A DNA stretch of 23,819 nucleotides from Palsa-504 sp003136255 (lineage in GTDB: Bacteria > Actinomycetota > Actinomycetes > Streptosporangiales > Streptosporangiaceae), in NCBI GenBank assembly GCA_003136255.1, contig PLDT01000322.1:1-23819 (forward strand), in the 5' to 3' direction. The translations under genes were made by a program, and so were the position numbers. Within the stretch, counting starts at the first letter, position 1. Each line of letters starts with the position of its first letter. A model generated the notes under the pieces. That model made no database searches and was not told where the DNA came from. It worked only from the letters and a program-made list of their open reading frames with translations. Below are positions 16,751-23,261 of the stretch, piece by piece.

Positions 16751-16777
16751 CCCCATGTAGGGGAATTCCCCGATACC
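16751..16777 (+). promoter_or_regulatory. Palindromic operator candidate in the LuxR/NTF2 divergent promoter
   Basis: A perfect 12-bp palindrome GGGGAATTCCCC lies at 16760-16771, preceded by CCCC at 16751 so that CCCC-N5-GGGG also forms. It is followed directly by GATACC (16772-16777), a possible -10 element about 33 bases before the NTF2-like start. ATGACC at 16747-16752 could be a poor -35, which would place the palindrome in the spacer. The site is in the 180-base gap between the divergent regulator and operon, the usual location of a regulator-binding site. TTCCCCGATA is shared with the region before hydrolase-GT fusion 1. Confidence 0.5.
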
Positions 16778-16809
16778 GCGATGACAGCCTGCGCCCGTAC
16801 AAAGGTCCC

Positions 16810-17232
16810 ATGATGACACCCCGCAACCATAGGGCGGTCGGCGTCGTGCCAGAGTCGACCCTCGCCGGGTCGTTCGTCGAGGGGCTGGCCGCTCAGGACT
16901 TCGCCGAGCTCGGCGGCGCGCTCGCCGCTGATGCCTGCCTGCGCGCGTTGCTGCCTTCGGGCTTGCGGGAGTGGGCCGGCGCCGAGGCGATCGCCCGCGT
17001 GTTCGCCCGCTGGTTCGGTGATACCGAGGATTTCGAGCTCGTCGAGGCGAGTGTCGGCGAGGTGGGGGGCCGGTTGCACCTGCAGTGGCAGCTGCGGCTG
17101 CGGGCGCAGCGGCTCGGTGCTGGCTGGTTTACCGTCGAGCAGCAGGCCTACGCCGACACCGACGACAGCGGCCGCATCGCCGGGCTCGATCTGCTCTGCA
17201 CGGGCTTCCGGCCCGAGGGCGACCATGACTGA
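16810..17232 (+). CDS. NTF2-like (SnoaL-type) small protein
   Basis: This 140-residue protein has the look of the NTF2/SnoaL alpha+beta barrel. It has an N-terminal helix (STLAGSFVEGLAAQDFAELG), the typical ALAADACLRALLP turn, GAEAIARVFARWFGDTEDF, then alternating strands ending in QQAYADTD and IAGLDLLCTGF. Members act as polyketide cyclases, isomerases, hydrolases or non-catalytic binders; no catalytic residues can be assigned here. ATG 16810 (or ATG 16813) follows AAAGG at 16801-16805. Its end overlaps the P450 start by 8 bases (ATGACTGA), so the genes are translationally coupled. The position at the head of an oxidative operon suggests it binds or cyclises the same substrate; this is inference. 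Confidence 0.75.
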   Translation: MMTPRNHRAVGVVPESTLAGSFVEGLAAQDFAELGGALAADACLRALLPSGLREWAGAEAIARVFARWFGDTEDFELVEASVGEVGGRLHLQWQLRLRAQRLGAGWFTVEQQAYADTDDSGRIAGLDLLCTGFRPEGDHD

Positions 17233-19060
17233 CATCCTGAGCACCTGGGGCGGCTGGGCACCAGCGATTCGCGACAACCCCTTCAGCCACTTCGCCGAGG
17301 CCCGGGCCCAGTGCCCGGTGCAGCGGGTGCGCCTGCCCGGCGGTGACCGGGCCTGGGTCGTGCTGGGCTACGACGCGGCCCGGCGAGCGCTCAATGACCC
17401 CTGCATCTCCAAGGACATGCTCGCCGCCCTGCAAGACAACGGCGACGTCGTGGCTGAAGGGCTGCCCGGGCCGGAGTTCTCCCGGCACATGCTCAACGTC
17501 GACCCCCCCGACCACACCCGCCTGCGACGGCTTGTGTCCAGGGCCTTCGTGCCTGGGAGGATCGCCGCGCTGGAGCCGGCCATCCAGGCGATAGCCAGCA
17601 ACCTTCTCCACGAGCTCGACAGCGCCGGTCCTGGCGCCACCGTCGACCTTGTCGAGGGATATGCCTACCCCTTGCCGTTCGAGGTGATCGGCGAGCTGCT
17701 CGGCATCCCGGCAGCCGACCGCCCGCGCCTGCACGCCTGGTTCGGTGTGCTGCTGACCGGGTGGGCTGGTGACCCTCCGCCGGAGGCGGTCGAGGCGTCG
17801 GACGGCATCGTGGCCTACCTGCGGGAACTGGTCGACGCCAAGCGCCGGAGCCCAGCCGACGATCTCGTCAGCGTCCTGGTCGCCGCCACCGAAGGCGACG
17901 CGCTCACCACGCAGGAGCTGCTGTCGAGCCTGTTCCAGCTCGTGGTCGCCGGGCACGACACCACGGCCAGCCTGATCGGCAACGGGGTGGTAGCCCTGCT
18001 GGATCACCCCGGCCAGCTCCAGGCGCTGCTGGCCGATCCCGGACGGCTGCCCGCCGCGATCGACGAGCTCATCCGCTTCACCGCCCCGGTCCCGCACGCC
18101 ACGTTCCGGGTGACGGCCGAGCCGGTGACTATCGGCGGCGTGCAGATCCCGGCCCACGAGCAGGTACTGGTATGCCTGGCGGCGGCCGACCGCGATCCGG
18201 GCCGGTTCCCGGCCCCCGACGTGCTCGACATCGGCCGCGGCGATGGGCCGAACCTCGGGTTCGGCCACGGCATCCACTACTGCCTGGGCGCCCCGCTGGC
18301 CCGGCTAGAAGCCAAAGTCGCCTTCGAGACCCTGCTCATCCGCTACCCGAACCTGCGGCTCGCCACCAGCCGAGACGCCCTGGCCTGGGCCCGCGGCGAC
18401 GGCCTGGTCCTGCGCGGCCTCGTCGCACTCCCCGTCGTTCTCGGTCCGGCCCACGGCCGGGATGACCATGTCCGATCCACCCAACCCAAGGAGACACCGA
18501 TGACCATCACCGACAACCCGGTCGACAACGGCGTGAACGTCCAGGCCCTGCTCGGGGCCCGCGAGGCGCTGTCCGCCGCGCCGGAAGCGGCCCAGTTCAC
18601 GTGGCGGGCCAGCTGCACCTGGCGCAAGGGCACCCACAGCCACTCCACCGTGACCGGGTTCACCGGGCTGGGCGCCGAGCAGCAGCACCGCAACACCTAC
18701 GAGTACGACGTCGACCACCCCGAGTGTTTCGCGTCCGAGGACAACGGCGCTACGCCCGTGGAGGTCGTGCTGGTCAGCCTGGCCAGCTGCCTGACCGCCG
18801 GCGTGGCCGCGGTCGCCCAGTACCGGGACATCCAGCTCCGGTCAGTCACCGCCACCATCGAGGGCCAGATGAACGTCCTGGGCATCCTGGGCGCCGACCC
18901 TGACATCCGCAACGGGTTCGAGGCGGTCACCGTCCGGTTCGCCATCGACGCCGACGCCCCCCGCGAGGACCTCGAAGCGCTGATCGCCCAGTCGCAGAAG
19001 CGCTCGGCGGTCTTCGACATCGTGACCAACCCGACCAAGGTCCTCGTCGAGCTGGCCTGA
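17225..19060 (+). CDS. Cytochrome P450 fused in frame to an OsmC-family domain
   Basis: This is a single open frame of 611 residues. Residues 1 to about 412 are a complete bacterial class I P450: I-helix AGHDTT (about 242-247), ExxR as ELIR (281-284) and heme motif FGHGIHYCLG with Cys353. It needs external ferredoxin and reductase, not encoded here. A short linker rich in charged residues leads without a stop into an OsmC/Ohr-type domain (about 426-611). That domain has the first peroxidatic-type Cys in VSLASCLTAG (about C522), while the second family Cys is replaced by Ser (about S594). The domain joint contains its own Shine-Dalgarno and ATG (18500), so separate OsmC may also be made. ATG 17225 overlaps the NTF2-like stop. 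Fused P450-OsmC is unusual; a missed stop from a sequencing error cannot be excluded. The substrate is unknown. Confidence 0.85.
   Translation: MTDILSTWGGWAPAIRDNPFSHFAEARAQCPVQRVRLPGGDRAWVVLGYDAARRALNDPCISKDMLAALQDNGDVVAEGLPGPEFSRHMLNVDPPDHTRLRRLVSRAFVPGRIAALEPAIQAIASNLLHELDSAGPGATVDLVEGYAYPLPFEVIGELLGIPAADRPRLHAWFGVLLTGWAGDPPPEAVEASDGIVAYLRELVDAKRRSPADDLVSVLVAATEGDALTTQELLSSLFQLVVAGHDTTASLIGNGVVALLDHPGQLQALLADPGRLPAAIDELIRFTAPVPHATFRVTAEPVTIGGVQIPAHEQVLVCLAAADRDPGRFPAPDVLDIGRGDGPNLGFGHGIHYCLGAPLARLEAKVAFETLLIRYPNLRLATSRDALAWARGDGLVLRGLVALPVVLGPAHGRDDHVRSTQPKETPMTITDNPVDNGVNVQALLGAREALSAAPEAAQFTWRASCTWRKGTHSHSTVTGFTGLGAEQQHRNTYEYDVDHPECFASEDNGATPVEVVLVSLASCLTAGVAAVAQYRDIQLRSVTATIEGQMNVLGILGADPDIRNGFEAVTVRFAIDADAPREDLEALIAQSQKRSAVFDIVTNPTKVLVELA
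18500..19060 (+). CDS. Internal in-frame OsmC-family reading frame (alternative product)
   Basis: ATG 18500 is preceded by AAGGAGA (18488-18494) with 5 bases spacing, a better ribosome site than most in this window. It begins MTITDNPVDNG, like a free OsmC-family protein of 186 residues. OsmC/Ohr proteins reduce organic hydroperoxides using a Cys pair; here only the first Cys (residue about 97, LASCLTAG) is kept. It is in the same frame as the upstream P450 with no stop between them. It may be an independent gene that lost its upstream stop, or an alternative product of the fusion. I list it separately because the start signal is strong. Confidence 0.6.
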   Translation: MTITDNPVDNGVNVQALLGAREALSAAPEAAQFTWRASCTWRKGTHSHSTVTGFTGLGAEQQHRNTYEYDVDHPECFASEDNGATPVEVVLVSLASCLTAGVAAVAQYRDIQLRSVTATIEGQMNVLGILGADPDIRNGFEAVTVRFAIDADAPREDLEALIAQSQKRSAVFDIVTNPTKVLVELA

Positions 19061-19081
19061 GGCCACGCCCCGGACGCCCGC

Positions 19082-20210
19082 ATGATGCAGACCACCGCTG
19101 TGGTCGTCGGTGCCGGGCACGCCGGCCTGGCCATGAGCCGCCGCCTCACCGAACGCTCGATCGACCACATCGTCCTCGAGCGCGGTGAGGTGGCGAACTC
19201 GTGGCGGACCCAGCGCTGGCCCACCCTGCGGCTGCTCACCCCGAACTGGCAGACCCGGCTGCCCGGCTACGACTACGCAGGCGACGACCCGGACGGCTAT
19301 ATGCCCGTCACCGATGTCGTCGCCACCATCACCCGCTATGCCGGTCTCGTCGGCGCACCGGTGCGTACCGCCACGACCGTGCGCACCGTACGCGCGGCAC
19401 CGGAAGGCTTCGAGATCCGGGCCAACGGCGACGTCCTCCGCGCCCGTGCCGTGGTGCTGGCCACCGGGGCGTGCAACCTTCCGGCGATCCCGGGCGTCGC
19501 CGACGCCGTCCCGTCGTCCATCACGACGCTCACCCCGCTCACCTACCGCGATCCCGGCCAGCTCCCCGACGGCGGGGTCCTCGTCGTCGGCGCGTCAGCC
19601 ACCGGCGTCCAGCTCGCCAGCGAGATCCACCGGTCGGGGCGCCCGGTAACCCTGGCCGTCGGCGAACACGTCCGGCTGCCCCGCACCTACCGCGGCCGCG
19701 ACATCTTCTGGTGGCTCGAGGCCACGGGCCTGCTAGCCGAACGCTACGACCAGATCGACGACCTCACCCGCGCCCGCCACCTCCCCTCGCCGCAGCTCAC
19801 CGGTACTCCCCAGGCCGTTACGACCGACCTCAACACGCTTACGGCGCTAGGAATCCGCATCGTCGGGCGCCTCGGCCGTATCACCGATGGCGTGGCCCAG
19901 TTCTCCGGGGCACTCGCCAACACCTGCGTGCTCGCCGACCTGAAGATGAACCGGTTCCTGAACCGGGCCGACCAGTGGGCCACGGCCTCGGGCCTCGACG
20001 ACGACCTTCCGCCACCGCACCGGTTCGCACCCACCCGCGTCGACCCCCGCACCCCCTTGGAACTGGACCTCACGAGCGGGGAGGTCACCACCGTGCTGTG
20101 GGCGACAGGCTTCCGGCCCGACCACTCCTGGCTCGACATCCCCGTGCGTGACCGGACCGGCCACATCCGCCACGACGGCGGCATCGTCACCGGCGCCCCC
20201 GGACTCTANN
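19082..20210 (+). CDS. FAD-dependent NAD(P)-binding monooxygenase (CzcO-type), truncated by an assembly gap
   Basis: This is a flavoprotein monooxygenase of the two-dinucleotide-binding-domain type. The FAD motif VVVGAGHAGLA lies at residues 7-17, WRTQRWPTLRLLTPN is the usual substrate/FAD region, the NADPH-binding motif is VVGASATGVQLA (about 168-178), and ATGFRPDHSWL near the end is the ATG motif of this group. About 375 residues are readable before two N at 20209-20210. Relatives normally continue for 20-40 residues with a FAD-contacting C-terminus, which is not found in any frame after the gap. The gene is therefore cut by the gap, not demonstrably a pseudogene. ATG 19082 or 19085 lies 21 bases after the OsmC stop; no clear Shine-Dalgarno is seen. 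It probably oxidises the same molecule as the P450. Confidence 0.85.
20209..20210. other. Two-base N run (assembly join)
   Basis: The sequence shows NN inside the 3' end of the FAD monooxygenase gene. The 56 bases after it (20211-20266) belong to no gene I can identify and precede the stop of the next, convergent gene. The true gap length is unknown and adjacency of the flanks is not proven by the sequence. Confidence 0.95.
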
Positions 20211-20266
20211 CCACGCCAGGTTGGCATCGGCCTGTCATTTTCCACATCGCACAGCGTCGGCCGGCT

Positions 20267-22354
20267 TCAGATGAGTTCGGCCAGGCAGGCCGCGGCCCGC
20301 GCAGCGCCGTCGGTCTCGACGGGCCGGTAGCTGACCGGACGGGAGATCTCCTCGGCCATTGCGCTAGCCAGTACCTCCGGCGTGGTCTGCTCGTAGTCCA
20401 GGCAGCGGCCGGCGCCGTACTGGGCCAGCCGGTGCCGGACATGGAGGTTCTGCTCGAAATGATGGCGCAGCGGCACATAGATAAATGGGCGCCGACCCGC
20501 GGTGAGCTCCATCGTGGTGGTTAGGCCACCTTGCACAACCGCGAGATCGCAGGCCGCGAGATGGCGGTAGAGGTCGTGAACGTAGCCATGGACCTCAAGC
20601 CCGTCATGGGAATCCAGGGAGCGGGGGTCGATCCGGGGCCCGGTCACCACGATCATCCGCAGTTCGGGCACCAGCCGCTTGACCGCCGGGAAAGCAGCCG
20701 TCACCCGGCGGAGCAAGTCGGTGCCGACGCCCGAGCCGCCGACCGTGACCACACAGACCTTCTCATCGGCCCGGTAGCCGAGCTCGGCGCGGACGGCGTC
20801 GCGGTCGGCGAGTTCGGTGGCCGAGATTCCGGTGACATAGCCCGAGAATTGGTAGTTCTGCTCGACCCACTCACGGATCAGCGGCAGCCCGGCGCCGAAG
20901 GTGTCCGGCACCACGTCGGCGGGGTTGCCGACGAACACGGATCGGTCCCGCAGACTCGAGAAGCGCGCGATCTGCTCGATCATCTCGGCGTTGTAGTCGG
21001 TGGTCAGGTCCTGCTCCGCGGTCCCAGCGTCCGGCATGGGCAGCCAGCCTACGAAGTCGGTAATCCAGGCATAGTGCGCCCGCTTGAGCTCGGGGTTCTC
21101 ATGCAGGAAGTAGTCGATGTCCCAGGCCTCGTCGCCGACCCACAGGTCAAAATGCTCGTCCCGGACGAGGTCGGCGAAGACCATGAAGTTACTGACCAGG
21201 ATCTCGTCCATATTCCGGAAGGCCTGGAAGACGTGCAGGTCGTGCTCGAAAGCCTCGCTCTCGATGTGTCCGGACTCGCTGGCCAGGAAGGCCGAGGCGG
21301 GGTGGATCAGCTCGCCTCGCCGCTTTAGCAGCTCGGTGACCGGGTGCTGGGCCAGCCAGTGCACCTCGACGCCGGGCCGGAGCGCGCGCAGTTCGTCGGC
21401 GATGGCCAGGTCGCGCCGGGCATGACCCAGGCCGATCGGCGAACTGACGTAAAGCACTCGCTGGCGGCGGTCCCGGGCCCTGGTCCAGGTTCGCGACGTC
21501 GGTGCGCTGGGGCCGAGGGACTCGGCGAAACCGCGGATGAGCAGGTTCGCCTGGACCGGATCACGCATCGTCGGGGCGTGACCCCCGCCGCAGATCGTTA
21601 CCATCTGCCCGCCGGTCCAGCGGGCCAGCGCCACGCCGGTCTCGTACGGCACGACCCCGTCCTGGTCGCCGTGCACAATAAGCACCGGGCAGCGCACCTG
21701 CTGGCAGATGGCCTCGGCGGCGTCGACGTCGGGCTCCGCCATGCCCGGGCCGGTCAGCAGCAGCGTCTCGGCGGTGGTTTCCAGGCCCCAGGCCACTCCG
21801 TCTTCCCGCTGCTTGGTCGAGTGCGGCTCGGTGAATACCTGCGACATGAAGAACTCGACCCAGCCGCGGTAGTCGGCCAGCCAGTAGTGCAGGTTGGCCT
21901 TCTCCCAGCCCTGGTAGCTGTCCTTGGGCTCGGCGAAGTCCGGCGGAATCGGCCAGGGCAGCGCCGCGCCGAACGCGACCACCCCGGCCGCCCGTTCCGG
22001 GTACCACGCCGCTAGCTGCAGCGCATGCCGACCGCCCATGGACAGGCCGACGATCACGGCCCGGTCCACCCCGGTGGCGTCCAGCACGGCGACCGCGTCA
22101 TCGACATACTCCCGGTCGAGGTACGCCTCCGCGGCCTTGGGCCGGTCGGCCCGGCCGTTGCCCCGGCCCTCGACGGTGATCACCCGGAACCGGCGGGCCA
22201 GGTACGGCACCTGGAACTTCCATTGCCGGGCATGCACGATCGCCCAGGAGGTGAGCAGCAAAATCGTCGGCTCGCCCGCACCGAACACCTCGTAACCGAT
22301 CTTGACGCCGTCGCGCTCGATGAAGCCCTCGGCATCGGGATACCTCGCCCGCAT
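20267..22354 (-). CDS. Alpha/beta-hydrolase-GT-B glycosyltransferase fusion with Ser nucleophile (paralogue 2)
   Basis: This 695-residue protein is a close paralogue of the one at 12015-14144, colinear without gaps over at least the first 110 residues. The hydrolase half has ILLLTSWAIV, a canonical nucleophile elbow VGLSMGG with Ser105, acid in HGDQDGVVP and His in GGGHAPT. The glycosyltransferase half begins at about residue 310 with SSPIGLGHARRDLAIA and contains VGDEAWDIDYFLHENPE. It ends with the GT1/GT28 donor-site motif GGLTTTMELTAGRRPFIYVP and a FEQN segment. ATG 22354 has GGGAGGG just upstream. No membrane segment or signal peptide is visible, so it should be cytoplasmic. It is divergent from the deiodinase-like gene and convergent with the monooxygenase. 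A coupled hydrolysis/glycosylation of one metabolite is inferred from the fusion. Confidence 0.88.
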   Translation of the reverse strand: MRARYPDAEGFIERDGVKIGYEVFGAGEPTILLLTSWAIVHARQWKFQVPYLARRFRVITVEGRGNGRADRPKAAEAYLDREYVDDAVAVLDATGVDRAVIVGLSMGGRHALQLAAWYPERAAGVVAFGAALPWPIPPDFAEPKDSYQGWEKANLHYWLADYRGWVEFFMSQVFTEPHSTKQREDGVAWGLETTAETLLLTGPGMAEPDVDAAEAICQQVRCPVLIVHGDQDGVVPYETGVALARWTGGQMVTICGGGHAPTMRDPVQANLLIRGFAESLGPSAPTSRTWTRARDRRQRVLYVSSPIGLGHARRDLAIADELRALRPGVEVHWLAQHPVTELLKRRGELIHPASAFLASESGHIESEAFEHDLHVFQAFRNMDEILVSNFMVFADLVRDEHFDLWVGDEAWDIDYFLHENPELKRAHYAWITDFVGWLPMPDAGTAEQDLTTDYNAEMIEQIARFSSLRDRSVFVGNPADVVPDTFGAGLPLIREWVEQNYQFSGYVTGISATELADRDAVRAELGYRADEKVCVVTVGGSGVGTDLLRRVTAAFPAVKRLVPELRMIVVTGPRIDPRSLDSHDGLEVHGYVHDLYRHLAACDLAVVQGGLTTTMELTAGRRPFIYVPLRHHFEQNLHVRHRLAQYGAGRCLDYEQTTPEVLASAMAEEISRPVSYRPVETDGAARAAACLAELI

Positions 22355-22388
22355 GGCCGCCCTCCCGGGGAATCGCCGTCCTTCATGT

Positions 22389-22418
22389 CCTATCCATTCC
22401 TATCCATGCCTATTGCAG
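22389..22418. repeat. Three 10-bp direct repeats upstream of hydrolase-GT fusion 2
   Basis: CCTATCCATT (22389-22398), CCTATCCATG (22399-22408) and a partial CCTATTGCAG (22409-22418) follow one another with one-helical-turn spacing, 35-64 bases before the fusion-2 start. Phased direct repeats on one DNA face are typical of regulator-binding sites. The second unit includes ATCCATGCC, shared with the region before fusion 1. Confidence 0.5.
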
Positions 22419-22543
22419 CCGGGTTGCCACGCGAGTGCAAACGGCGCGGCCGAGCTCGCGTTCGCGAACTCGGGGCAGTGACCTGCCGGTTCCGTTGACC
22501 GGCAAGCAGAGCACGGCGGGATAAGTCACGGACCCGGCTGCGC

Positions 22544-22566
22544 ACCCATCCTGGGATGGAATGGGT
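22544..22566. repeat. Nested inverted repeats before the deiodinase-like gene
   Basis: CCATCC (22546-22551) and GGATGG (22554-22559) form a perfect 6-bp palindrome with a 2-base centre. ACCCAT (22544-22549) and ATGGGT (22561-22566) form an overlapping alternative. They lie 7 bases upstream of the AGGAGG ribosome site, so they could be an operator or an mRNA hairpin affecting translation. Confidence 0.45.
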
Positions 22567-22585
22567 GACCGCAGGAGGCGTTCCG

Positions 22586-23248
22586 TTGACCGAAATCGCT
22601 CAGCCCGCGATCCGGCCTCTCAATCACGTCCGGATGTCGCAGGCTGACATGGTTCGTGACGTGCGCCTGTTCGCCGACCGGATGTCGGTGCGCCGGTCAG
22701 TGCGGGAATTCTCACCTGAACCCGTGCCGGAGCAGGTGATAGAGGCTGCCATCCGGGCCGCCGCGAGCGCGCCGAGCGGGGCCAACGTGCAGCCGTGGCG
22801 GTTCGTGGTGATGACCAGCCCGGAGCGCAAGCGGCGCCTGCGGGAGGCCGCCGAGGCCGAGGAGCGGGACTTCTATGAACGCCGTGCCCCGCAAGAGTGG
22901 CTCAGCGCTCTGGCTCCGATCGGCACCGACTGGCGCAAGCCGTTTCTTGAGATCGCCCCTGTGATAATCGTGGTGTTTGAGGTGCACCAGGGCCCCAGCA
23001 GCCCTAAGCCGTACTACGTCAAGGAATCGGTGGGCATTGCCGTCGGGCTGCTGATCGCCGCGCTGCACCACGCTGGCCTGGCGACGCTGACTCACACGCC
23101 CAGCCCGATGCGCTTCCTTAACAAGGTGTGCGGACGGCCTGCGGAAGAGCGCCCCTACCTGGTGATGCCGGTCGGGTATCCGGCCAGCGACGCGGTGGTA
23201 CCCGATCTGATCCGCAAGCCCCTTGCTGAGGTGATGGTCCGGTGCTGA
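22586..23248 (+). CDS. Nitroreductase-fold flavoprotein, iodotyrosine deiodinase (IYD)-like
   Basis: This FMN-dependent reductase has 220 residues. FMN-binding segments are RRSVREFSPEPVP and APSGANVQPWRFVV. The middle and end match the iodotyrosine deiodinase branch: WRKPFLEIAPVIIVVFE, the ending VMPVGYPASDAVVPDLIRKP, and the active-site lid residues Glu93, Tyr97 and Lys118. The spacing (4 and 21) is that known for the Glu-Tyr-Lys set that grips the amino-acid part of halotyrosine in animal IYD. Reductive dehalogenation of a halogenated tyrosine or related phenol is therefore the best guess. The TTG start at 22586 is chosen because AGGAGG (22573-22578) lies 7 bases upstream; an ATG at 22556 in the same frame has no ribosome site. 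It is divergent from hydrolase-GT fusion 2. Nitro- or quinone reduction is the alternative. Confidence 0.88.
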   Translation: MTEIAQPAIRPLNHVRMSQADMVRDVRLFADRMSVRRSVREFSPEPVPEQVIEAAIRAAASAPSGANVQPWRFVVMTSPERKRRLREAAEAEERDFYERRAPQEWLSALAPIGTDWRKPFLEIAPVIIVVFEVHQGPSSPKPYYVKESVGIAVGLLIAALHHAGLATLTHTPSPMRFLNKVCGRPAEERPYLVMPVGYPASDAVVPDLIRKPLAEVMVRC

Positions 23249-23261
23249 CGTCCGTCGGCGG

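Noticed and set aside
16931..17224. Upstream in-frame extension of the P450
   Set aside because: It is an out-of-frame shadow of the NTF2-like gene, rich in Arg/Ser/Cys; ATG 17225 overlaps the upstream stop as expected for coupled genes.
16630..17277. Upstream in-frame extension of the LuxR regulator to about 999 codons
   Set aside because: The extra 216 codons run antisense through the NTF2-like gene and the promoter palindrome and show no domain; ATG 16629 precedes the ATPase domain directly.
22381..22420. Phased repeats as a CRISPR array
   Set aside because: Units of only 10 bases without spacers; they fit an operator better, and no cas genes are present.
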